This document shows positions 10,858 to 20,055 of a stretch of DNA of 64,000 nucleotides, in pieces; positions within the stretch are counted from its first letter, which is position 1, and every line of letters begins with the position of its first letter. The stretch covers positions 48,955,058 to 49,019,057 of the forward strand of contig OU862919.1 of the NCBI GenBank assembly GCA_917880885.1, in the 5' to 3' direction. The notes beneath the pieces were generated by a model that saw nothing but the letters and a program-made list of their open reading frames with translations, did not search any database and was not told the origin of the DNA. The DNA comes from Limnephilus marmoratus. Lineage: Eukaryota; Arthropoda; Insecta; Trichoptera; Limnephilidae. The translations under genes and the position numbers were made by a program.

Positions 10858-11316
10858 TGTTTCCTAATATTGTGTTCAAGAAAATAAAAGAATACACGAA
10901 GGAGCTATCAGCGGTAGGCCTGTGGTTATCTTTTGTTTTAAGCCTATGTATATAATTTGACTTGTTATTCATTAATTCAGAGATGATGTTTTGCGCTATT
11001 TTGGAGTAAGTGCTTATGTAATGATTTCACAGATTTGTATATAGTCACATAAACAAATGGAAAATAATTCGTTCAATGTTTTTGTTACGTACGGTGCGAT
11101 TTCCTTGGATTGGTTTAGATTTAAGACTACTTACCCTCCAATTTAGCACACTCAATTTAGTAGGATTATCTTACCTGAAACAAAAGAAAAGTATTATGAG
11201 TTTATTATACTAAATACAAGTAGGTATAGGTACAAACAAGCAATACAGAAATATCTCGTTAAGGGCTTATTAAATAAAGTTCTTTAAATTTTGCTTCATT
11301 CATTCGAAAATCCAAC

Positions 11317-11362
11317 TCTGGGACTCGAACCCAGGAGTCCTGGGTTCGAGTCCCAGAGGTGC
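11317..11362. repeat. Inverted duplication of a tRNA T-arm
   Basis: The T-arm 'ctgggttcgagtcccag' occurs head to head with its complement 'ctgggactcgaacccag', separated by a few bases. What follows (ccaataactttttctgtctc) matches the sequence after the full tRNA-like unit at 11569-11641, so this is a rearranged partial duplicate of that unit. Confidence 0.75.
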
Positions 11363-11568
11363 CAATAACTTTTTCTGTCTCCAGATTTTCGATTAAGTTT
11401 AGCTAATATTTACTAATATAAATTTATCCAGGCACTATCTAAATAGCATTTAGTTCGAGTTGAATCTTGCAATCATATATAAAGATAGTAGCCAATAATA
11501 TGTGCGTTGAGAAAATGAAGATAATGTTGCTAAGTATGATACAGTTAAAAGTGACCGAATTGAATATA

Positions 11569-11641
11569 GACACCTTAGCTCAGTAGGTAGAGCACTTGCC
11601 ATGTAAGCAAAGGGTCCTGGGTTCGAGTCCCAGAGGTGCCA
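11569..11641 (+). pseudogene. tRNA-like sequence (tRNA-derived, probably not a working tRNA)
   Basis: It fits the 73-nt tRNA plan: acceptor GACACCT paired with AGGTGCC (one A-C mismatch), D stem GCTC/GAGC, anticodon stem CTTGC/GCAAA (outer pair mismatched), T stem CTGGG/CCCAG with loop TTCGAGT, and discriminator A. Both Pol III boxes are good. The nominal anticodon is TGT, but position 33 is A instead of the near-universal T. That and the location inside a TIR element argue for a tRNA-derived module. Confidence 0.7.
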
Positions 11642-12049
11642 ATATCTTTTTCTGTCTCCAGATTTTCGATTTAGTTTCGCTAATATTGTCTTCATTTAAT
11701 TAAATATTATAATTTGAGATTTTACTCATAAAGTTAAAAACAAAAATAAAAACACGAATTAAATTATCACAAATTAACGTGATTCCCAAGCGCACGACAT
11801 GATTCGAAGACATCCTCAGCAATATGAAATGAATAGTTCATTTCTTCAGGATACGTGCTTTCACTTCTACATCACTCAACCAAAATGAATCAATTTAGTA
11901 GAACCGTGTAATATCGCCATTTAAAGGTTTATATACATATTTACATAGCGTGCATCCTTGCTGTTTACTTTTGTATTTACACGAACCGAGATTAGAGTCA
12001 ATTACTTATGGAAGAGCAAATAAAATAAGACCTTGCAACCTACTCGTGC

Positions 12050-12530
12050 TGTTGGGATCCCAAATCTGACACCAAAGTTAAATTGTGTAAGTCAGTGAGA
12101 TCTGTATTTTTAAGCTCCTTCTTCAGTGGCCTTCTAACTGTTGGTAGGTGTTGTAGGTGAAGAGGCAGCTTTTCCGGGATTTACTTCAGGATGAATGTAC
12201 ACAATAATAAGATGTTTGGAATGTAATCAGAGTTTGATTTAAACGACTTGTATTTCTACAATTTAAGACAAGTTTGAAAGTACAATGATGTTAGCGACAA
12301 TGAAGAAACGAATGACTATGGTTTATTCGTTGTATGGCCTTTTATACTATTCAATCCTTTGTTTGATCCAATCCCTTGGTTGTGGCTTCTGTGGTTAATA
12401 ATATTTTAAGTTTACTGGGATGTGATTCATGTCTCATCCTCTTGTGTCATCAAATGCATAGTTACATGCCTAATTAAATTACGCCACAGTTTGCTAGGTA
12501 CATAGGTATGTTGGGGTACATAACAGCACG
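12050..12530 (-). mobile_element. Gypsy-type LTR with adjacent primer-binding site, remnant
   Basis: Read on the minus strand, the sequence starts TGTTATGTACCCC near 12526. It has a TATA box in GTATAAAAGGCC about 180 nt in, then AATAAA shortly after, and ends near 12080 in TTACACAATTTAAC. It is followed by TTGGTGTCAGATTTGGGATC, which resembles the tRNA-Leu-type primer-binding site used by many insect Gypsy elements (GGTGTCAGAAGTGGGAT). No gag or pol follows. Retroelement family knowledge supports the reading. Boundaries are approximate. Confidence 0.55.
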
Positions 12531-12604
12531 GACTACTAAATGATCGGTTCCTTAATCACTGATTGTGATTGCAAACAAACATGAGACCAATTCAGAAGCG
12601 ACGT

Positions 12605-12690
12605 TGAAAACAATTTCCCTCGGGGCCTATGCTATCTTTGGGGATGCTACGTGGTGGGTGTTTTTAGGGAAAAGAAGGAGAGTAAGTTCT
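12605..12690 (-). mobile_element. SINE-L 3' tail fragment
   Basis: It contains 'atttccctcggggcctatg', 'atctttggggatgct' and 'gggaaaagaaggagag', the tail of the SINE-L family on the minus strand. The outer stem is mutated (ctacgtggtgg). Confidence 0.6.
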
Positions 12691-14600
12691 GCTATAGGTA
12701 TGAGGGTTGAATAATTATGAACGAAAATATTAAAATTACACATTTTTACTCCGATTATTATAGTAAAATTAACTTAATCTTCCTTACATTTTCAACGGCA
12801 ACCGCAGTTTGTAAAAATACACCATTTCACATTAACAGGAGGCCCTGAGAAAATATGAGTTTAAAAATATTCATTAATCTCTGAATAAAACTGCAAATTA
12901 TTATAAAAACTTAAAAAAAAATATATTTTTTTATTTACTTTATAACATACAAACGTTTGTAGCCGGGTCTACGCTACGACGAATTTTAAAGGACATTAAA
13001 ACAGCTGACCATAACTCCCCCCTAGCTACCGATTTTTTTTTTCAAATTGGACCAAAACATTCCATCTTTGGATTCGACTTACTTCAAAAAGAAAGCTTAA
13101 ATCAAATAAAATATTGGTACCACAACATCGACTTCAAATGTGATTATAGATTCGCCAGTTCCCGCTTGTAATCCGAATTTCCGGACACCGTGTATAAAAA
13201 ATACTGAATCGTCAATATTGGTTGATTTAGTAGGTACCTACTACGATTCATAACATAGATTAAAAACTATATTATAGTATTCAATGACGTTAGAATACGT
13301 AGACGCGAGGTAGAAATCCTAAAGTGGCAAGCCAAAAACACGACAGTTGTATTGTCTTCGATTTCGTGTCGTGTCCTACCCCTTAGTAAATTGCATTAAA
13401 AAGTGAGAACATGTATTCGTGTGCGATAATAAAATGTTTTCGTTAGTCGGAAAACACTAGTTAAAAGCCAAGAAATAACATTTCATTTGTTTAACGCAAA
13501 TTACTTATTATTATCTATTGTCATCATAAATAATACAATTGTTTTCCGCCCGAAGATTTTATGCGTCATTAGAGAGTGAAGCCTACCCTGTACGCGCAAG
13601 AGCCAAATTACGAAGTCAGTGCTGTCGCTAAGTAAACTTTATAGAATAGTCTACTCAATTGTAAAATACAAATCAGCAATAACAAGAATTACAATAACAA
13701 TCGACGCCATTTCCGAACTGTCGCTGCTTTATATTATAATAACGTGAATACTTGACACCTCAAAATCCCTTTGGCGCTCAGACCTCCTACTCTAGTCGGC
13801 CTTGAAGCAGTATTCGGGGGAAATTTTGAGTACGAAAACGCTGCCCGCGTCCTTTCGTTTATTTCGTCCATCCGCACATATTCTTTGAACGTCCATCTTT
13901 GTCATACATGAACAACGTTTGAATTAAGAATTTACTGGAAAAATAAGAGTGTTCCTTACTTGCCACATTTAATTTTGAGTTTTGAGAGATAATAGCATAC
14001 GTAGTTCGTCATTGATTGTATCATTATTTAACATGTTACTATAAAACATAATACATACGTTACCCAACAACATTTGGCAAAGTGGCGTCTGTAGAACCCG
14101 ACTTCGAGTACATCTCTGGCGCCGCGCATTTCATTTTCGTAAGTTTGTTGCAAAGCTACTGTAATGCTTTATTGTATGTACCTATAATATAATGCTTAAA
14201 TAACAATAATGCTCCGATTAATAATAATTCTTAATAATATTTTACTACAAAGACGTGGATCTTAGCTGTCTTCCTTTGGACGGGTATTTAATTAACCCTT
14301 TTGTAATACAACGAGATAGAGACAATGTTGGGCAACGCGTGTCGTGACTGGGACGTAGATTGTTGCTAGACAATGCAGACTGTTCCTGATGCCATGGGGA
14401 CATTGCAATCATCTTTGTTTATCTACCATTAATCATTACAAATACTACAGTAAACTAAGACGAATAATACATCCATAATTGGATGTCTTTGAATATGAAA
14501 ATCATTAGAATGAAGAGATATCTCATCATATTTTAAGAGACGCAAGTTGTTTCATAGAACTATAACAATTCATCAAATTCGAAGTTAATATTTTTATTTA
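12691..14600. other. Long stretch without recognised genes
   Basis: AT-rich single-copy-looking sequence. A short piece of repeat A lies at 14095-14165 (agaacccgacttcgag... gcgccgcgc). I see no exon-like frame, RNA gene or complete element here. Confidence 0.5.
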
Positions 14601-14607
14601 ATTTACC

Positions 14608-15120
14608 AGCTGGTTCCCGGTATGCGTTGCTATGCCATTAACTAAAGAAATTGTTTTTCGCTGCGTGTCCTTTCCCATTCATCCCGTTCCCCTTCCGCCT
14701 CCCCTTCCTCTCCCGCGTCCCCTTCCCCTCTCGTGTTCCCACTCCGCTTCCTCCACCTTTCCTCACCCAACTCCAATTCCCCCCGTCTTTCATCCAGCGA
14801 ACCCCCCTCCCGAGTTCCCCTCCCCCTTCTCAGGTTCCCCTCCTCCCTCCCGAGTTCCCCCCCCACCCTTCCGCAAACCACTACCCGAGTTCCTCTTCGC
14901 CCTCCTTTGTCCCCAAACTTTGTCGTGACAATAACGAACACAAAAAAAAAGAATTATCCAATTTGGTGCAGTCGTTCGGAAGTTATGTGCGTACATACAT
15001 TTAGAATTTAGATGATTCATTTTTATTTATATATATAGATAGATAGATAGAAGATGGATATAGATAGAAGATAGAAGAAGAAGATAGATAGATTTATATA
15101 GATACATAGATAGATAAAAA
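14608..15120 (+). repeat. C-rich dispersed repeat D with GATA-type tail
   Basis: The head 'ggttcccggtatgcgttgc' is followed by about 230 bp of C/T-rich sequence. Then come 'ggtgcagtcgttcggaagtt' and a tail of tagatagatagatag and related words (15030-15120). Relatives with the same head or tail are at 27150-27480, 51890-52410 (reverse), 54300-54455 (reverse), 56340-56600 and 63768-64000. Open frames on both strands of the C-rich core are composition artefacts. The simple-repeat tail suggests a non-LTR retroposon. Confidence 0.65.
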
Positions 15121-15390
15121 TATGTCTTAAAATTTTATGCAACTGGGTTAAACCCCTTACTAACGTGTTTTAAATTTTACAGTATTTAAATAAAAATAAA
15201 ACACAAAGAAATAAACAGTATACACGTATACTGCTAAAGGTACATTTAAGTGAAATAAAATATAAGAAAAAAGAGAGAAAAAAACCGAAACCAGTTTTTA
15301 AAATGCAGTTGGCTGCCTTAAAAAAAATAATAAATATTTACAGGTGCAAGATACAGAAAAAGAAAAGAGAGGTACAAGTCTTTACATTTC

Positions 15391-15750
15391 ACCCCAAGTG
15401 GTGTGCTACGTTTGTTGACTTAGCAGGGGTGCCCGGGATCATAGGGTGAGATTAGTCCGGGTCTTGGCGGCGGATGTGTTTGCCCACCAACTGCGTGTAA
15501 GGCCAGATCGGGAGAGACTGGTTGAGGGGAAAGCAGAACTCTCTCGGAACGTCGCCTTGCACCGCAGTGGGAGGGATGGATTCATACGTTTCATGGACCC
15601 ACTGACCCCCAGAACCCTACCGACCCTTCATACCCTAATCTTCCCAGAACTTCCTCTACTTCCTTTCCTTTAAAAGACCCTCCACACAGCATCCCCAAAG
15701 ATGACATAGGCCCTGAGGGAATTTTTTTCCTCAGGGCCTCCTATTGTAAA
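15391..15750 (+). mobile_element. SINE-L copy 3
   Basis: Plus-oriented copy from 'ccccaagtggtgtgctacg' to the tail 'ggccctgagggaatttttttcctcagggcctcc', written here only to show the perfect inner stem (GGCCCTGAGG/CCTCAGGGCC). It is truncated at its 5' end relative to 62135-62462. Confidence 0.8.
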
Positions 15751-16740
15751 GATAAATAGAAAGAATATAAAAATTATGCAACAGTTCCTTTGCAATGCTC
15801 CTTTATTATAAAACATTAAATAACTAAATTTACTAACATAATAAATATCCAGTGATTTTTCTGGGGCGATTATTTATTGATCGTATAATTAATATAACTA
15901 CTAACTAATTAATTTATTAATAATTGATTTTAATTGCATACTAAAATTATTAGAGACAATCTTATAATTTATACCTACAAGATTAGTTTATTTTGCTGTA
16001 AGTATTGGAAAGATTTTCTATTGATTTCAAAAAAATACAATTAACAATATTCCCTTGTTATTTAAAACGCGATGTAGTCCAGTAAACGAATGGTCCAAAA
16101 GGAGGTGTAGAGTGCGTGAGCAGGAACCTAAGCGATTCTTTCAGGACTTGTTTAGGGTGCTTAGGGTGTGAACATACTAAAAGTCCTGACGTCTAGGTGG
16201 TGAGTTAGGGGGGGGAGGGGGAGGGGAAGGTCCCGATTTTCGGGTTTCCGTTTATATCTCAAAAACGGTGCGTCGCAGAGGAAAACTTTTTAAGAATAAG
16301 TAAAAGCTCATAAAATTATCTACAACTTTTATTCTATGCGTAATTTTGGAAATCGAAGCCGTTTTGGAGTTATACGCTCCACAAATGTCAATATTTTCAA
16401 AAAAAAACATTTTACCTCACATTTTTCGTCAAACATTCCTTCATATCGTCTAAAATATTGATCCAAGAAAGAAATTCATTTAAAAAAAGTTGTAGATAAT
16501 TTAATTACCTTTTAGAATATCTATACATATCTACATAAATCTCCAACCAGTAAATATTTACAGCAATTTTAAGTTTTTTTGTAAAATGTCGTCATTTTCA
16601 GAAAAAGCTGTTTTTTCTTACCAAAATGTTAAGATGGGTTTTTTCTTCATGGGAAATTCCTTATTAATTGTTGCACGCAAGAAAGCAGGTAAGTTGTTCT
16701 CGAACAGATGATTAGTGGAATTCATTTTATAATCATTATT
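15751..16740. other. No recognised gene; possible decayed 5' part of a coding block
   Basis: AT-rich sequence with a G-rich run at 16208-16230. The 16240-16680 part is compositionally like a degenerate exon region upstream of 16751, but I cannot read a continuous protein. Confidence 0.35.
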
Positions 16741-16750
16741 ATTGTGATGG

Positions 16751-17050
16751 GTGATTAGGTTAGTCGTCGGAGATGCTACAATAACATGCTACGATGCTGT
16801 TCGAGTTGGTGAAAAGGCAATGAATGCGATAGTGGGCTTGAAATTCTCAGACATCAAGTTGTCCCGCAAAGATCGGGCATTCCCAATGTCTTCTGTCAGC
16901 TCGTCGATAAAAATTCACGATGAAAAGGTTGCAGTTGACCCAACATTGCTGTTTCAGCGGATGTGTATAAGTAAACGATCAGATAAGGATTCGATGAAAT
17001 TTTTTGAGTATGAGTTGGCCCCATTTCCCTTGGCACTGTTCTCAATAACA
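16751..17050 (+). pseudogene. Partial coding block with DPTLLFQRM and YELAPFPLALF motifs
   Basis: About 95 codons read as a plausible folded-protein segment. Motifs include LKFSDIKLSRKDRAFPMSS, then KIHDEKVAVDPTLLFQRM, then YELAPFPLALF. After the last motif the frame runs on into low-complexity residues, so the conserved part stops near 17045. Similar blocks, as I remember them, occur in repetitive uncharacterised proteins of insects and cnidarians, but I cannot name the family. There is no ATG at the head: the frame opens at a GTG or within an unseen exon. It lies 210 bp left of the Mutator/YqaJ transposon and is not part of it. It is probably a relic of another mobile element. Confidence 0.45.
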
Positions 17051-17833
17051 TCAAGTTACACTCTCAACTTTATATGCATTCACGTTTTCATATCCTCTTT
17101 GGACGTGAGGGTCCTGATTTTAATATTAATTATATCGTCAGCATCGTCAAAATAACAACTACGAGTAATAATACGTTGGTAGCTAGAAACAGCGCTTGTG
17201 CGACGACATTCAACAAGAATTCGACGCCGAACATTTACCTTCCGTGTGAACGGAGCTTAAGAGGTAATACCACCGGTGAGAAATCTCGACGGTAGGTATT
17301 TTCAAAAATTATCGCTGTCGCACCGCGCTCGAAAAGAACTAGCTCTCGATGTGTGGGTGAGACCGCACGTGAGTGTTTGGCTTGTACACCTTCTCGCCCT
17401 CTCTGCGTCTCTTGCCTCAGGTTTGGACAAGGCATGTTTCGACTTATTTAGGATGTAGACAGAAAAAGGGCGCATTATTTTTAAACGCACGAGGGTTGCT
17501 ATGCGGGTCATTTATAAATATCGTCGATAGATATTCTGTTCACGCTTCGATCAAATACTCACACATCTATAGTAGCATCGCGTAGTAGATATGTGAGTGT
17601 GTGAAGCTCGTGTGTACGTTTTCGCGCGGTAATGCTGAGTCTTGTGTGTTTGTCGCCTTACCGGGTGTGACCAAGTAGGTGGCAAGAAATAAAATAAAAC
17701 TCGAAAATAATAGAAAATGTCATGAGTAAACGCTGCAACTTTTCCTACAGTGTTTTGTTATAACCATGCACATGGCATCTTTTCAAAGATACATTTTTAT
17801 TTTTTTTATTTATTCATTGCATCGTTAATTATT

Positions 17834-17995
17834 AGGGAACGTACCTATACTACGTGATCTCTTCGGGGGGGGGGGGTCTTCAAAATGTCACGCTTGGTAC
17901 AAATGAGCGGCGGTTTGCTAAGGATTTTGGTCACCGGGGGGGGCGGGGGTTAAAAATTGCAAAAATTTGGTCACGTAGTATGGGTACGTTCCCTA
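17834..17995. mobile_element. Palindromic MITE with G tracts, copy 2
   Basis: Same termini and interior as 1404-1566, including 'gtcttcaaaatgtcacgctt'. It is inserted in the 5' non-coding part of the Mutator/YqaJ element. Confidence 0.8.
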
Positions 17996-18292
17996 ACATA
18001 AGTTGAGGATTTTTCGACCACCATGCTAGGTACATGCCCATGTTGTGGTGGTCAACCTTTGTTACGACGAAGTCCAGTATCAGATTGTTACAGGGTTTTG
18101 TTATAATATCTACTCTTCCAAATAAATCGCGTTGCAACATGAGCGCTTCAGACAGGTGGCTTCTTGCTGATTAGCGCATCTTCAATCGCGTCTTGACTTG
18201 AGCGTGTGTATAGACTGGTGTCTGCCTGCTAGAGTTCATTATTTTCTGCACCAAATAAGTCAAGTCGAGTCGGGACTTGAACGTAAGTATTC

Positions 18293-18529
18293 CTATATAA
18301 TAGATGTCTTCTGCGCTCATCATTCATTTATATTGTTATACTACAAGTAAAGCATCACGCATGCTGTACCTATTGGTTAAGTAATTTGAAACAACAAAGT
18401 TGCGAGAATATCAGAGAGATAAATATAAGTTTTGTCCTGATCCCAATGTTTGTGGTTGTTTAGAGATTGATTTCACCATTAGCTGCATCACTCCAATATT
18501 TTGTCACGAATTACACAGTTAGGATATCG
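18293..18529 (+). promoter_or_regulatory. Candidate promoter and first non-coding exon of the Mutator/YqaJ gene
   Basis: A TATA-like 'tatataat' lies at about 18294-18301, with 'tcattcattt' some 30 nt later as a possible start. A strong splice donor, GTGAGTACC, is at 18530. The next good acceptor is cttacag ending at 20048, eight bases before the presumed start codon. This would make a 5'UTR intron of about 1.5 kb. It is an inference from splice signals only. Confidence 0.3.
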
Positions 18530-19420
18530 GTGAGTACCTACTAAACTATTCATAAATTTATGATGAATGTCAGTGTGAAAAGTGTATACTTACCCCTCTA
18601 TACAGGGTCTTACTAAAATATTTTATAATGTATGTAGATTACCGACATATTACGTATTATTTTACTAGAACTCTATGTAGGTTAGTAGTTTTAAAGTTTT
18701 CACTGTATTAGCGTTTATAAATATGCAGTCAAACCAACTATATCGAATTATTATATACATATGATTATTCTCTATGATACATTAGTTATTATTGAAAATT
18801 AGTATTAACCTCTCAGGCCTCGGGCCTGTTTTTCGAAAAGTAAAAATATTTCCACTTTCCAATAAATTCCAAATAACTTTAATATTTGCGAACGCATCCG
18901 AAAACTAAAAACCGTTTTTGAAAGATGATGAAATACGCTTTCAAATTTTATAATTCGAAATAAACATATAATTTTTTTATTTTTATTAATAATAAAAAAT
19001 AGCCCACCTTACGTTTTTTCTAATTAAAATTACGACAACAAAAAGATAAAAGCACGTACATATTTTATTAGACAATTAAATCTAAATGGATTTATTGTGT
19101 TGTGTGTATTATACGTGTGAGTTGACATGTTTGTAAAAAATAATGTTTAAAACGTTAGATATATCGCTTGCTGAGGTTTGATTTGTACTCCTGTATTTTT
19201 GAGTTTTTTTAAGCAGTAAATACAAAAAAGGATGGTTAGTTCGTTCAAAATTCAACCAAAAATGTTGGTCTTTTACCTATAGATAGATTAACCTACATAT
19301 TTTTTAAAATATTTATTACAGTCAGTTTGAAATAAAGGAAACAAATATATAATATTTTTAAACTTCAAAACTTTTTATATTTATTTTCAACTTTATAAAT
19401 AAAACCTTAATTTGTAATAT

Positions 19421-19510
19421 TTAATTACACGAAGACAATATTAGCGAAACTCGACATAGATTGTCTCCAGCTTTTCAATTGAGTTTCGCTAATATAGTCT
19501 TCATTTAATT
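19421..19510. mobile_element. Mini-MITE, deletion derivative of the 10700-11745 family
   Basis: The 90-bp unit is almost only two inverted arms (gaagacaatattagcgaaact and its near complement), identical in design to the tips of 10742-11704. Homology also continues outside the left arm (aataaaaccttaatttgtaat). It lies in the presumed 5' intron of the Mutator/YqaJ gene. Confidence 0.75.
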
Positions 19511-20055
19511 CAAAACTTTTATTTCTCAGTACGTGTTTTTGTGGACTTAGTACAAACCAATCCTGAGCAAACGATATGCATTATAAATGTATGTAAATGT
19601 CTGCAAAAACCCTACGGGCGTGTAATAAAAAGTAAACATAATTAAATAAATGTTACCGTCAACTCACTTTTTTTTCGCTTCATGTCAAAAAATTAACACA
19701 AAATTCCCAGTTTCTTATTTTTTTTTTCAAATATTAATCGGAAGCTTTGGTTTCATAAAAGGTTATAATTATTTTGTTTTAAGTTTTAATTATGTTCTGG
19801 TTGTTTTCTCTTTCTAACAGATCATTTTTCTAACCATGGTAGTAAGGGAGACACAACGATTTCTATGAGACCTATATGAGTTATTTCAAAAAGCAAACAA
19901 ATTAGCCTAAGTAATGTGCAAGTACTACACAATTCGCGCCTCGGTTCACAATTTTATACGCAGCATAAGATTCTCGTATGTGTGTGATATAAAATCAGCT
20001 ACTATTATCTAACTTCTACTAAAAAAATGTGATATCTTTTTCTTACAGATAAATA

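Larger units (their letters stand above)
10700..11745. mobile_element. About 1-kb element with long TIRs carrying tRNA-like sequence
   Basis: A perfect 32-bp inverted repeat (10742-10773 and 11673-11704; tip TTTAATTAAATGAAG, inner end TAGCGAAACT) lies within an imperfect one that extends outward to about 80 bp. The interior holds a 24-bp hairpin at 10804-10857, an inverted tRNA T-arm at 11317-11362, and a complete tRNA-like unit at 11569-11641. A deletion derivative made almost only of the two arms is at 19421-19510. No transposase is visible, so it is non-autonomous. The superfamily is unknown. Confidence 0.75.

Noticed and set aside
11569..11641. Genuine tRNA-Thr (TGT) gene
   Set aside because: Position 33 is A, the anticodon stem and acceptor have mismatches, and it sits in a non-autonomous transposable element.
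11450..11695. 81-codon minus-strand frame with WDSNPGPFAYMASALPTELR
   Set aside because: This peptide is the well-known translation of a tRNA-like module and not a protein.
14632..15020. Overlapping open frames of about 75-117 codons on both strands
   Set aside because: They lie in the C-rich core of repeat D. Proline/serine runs on one strand and glycine/arginine/glutamate runs on the other are produced by base composition, not coding.
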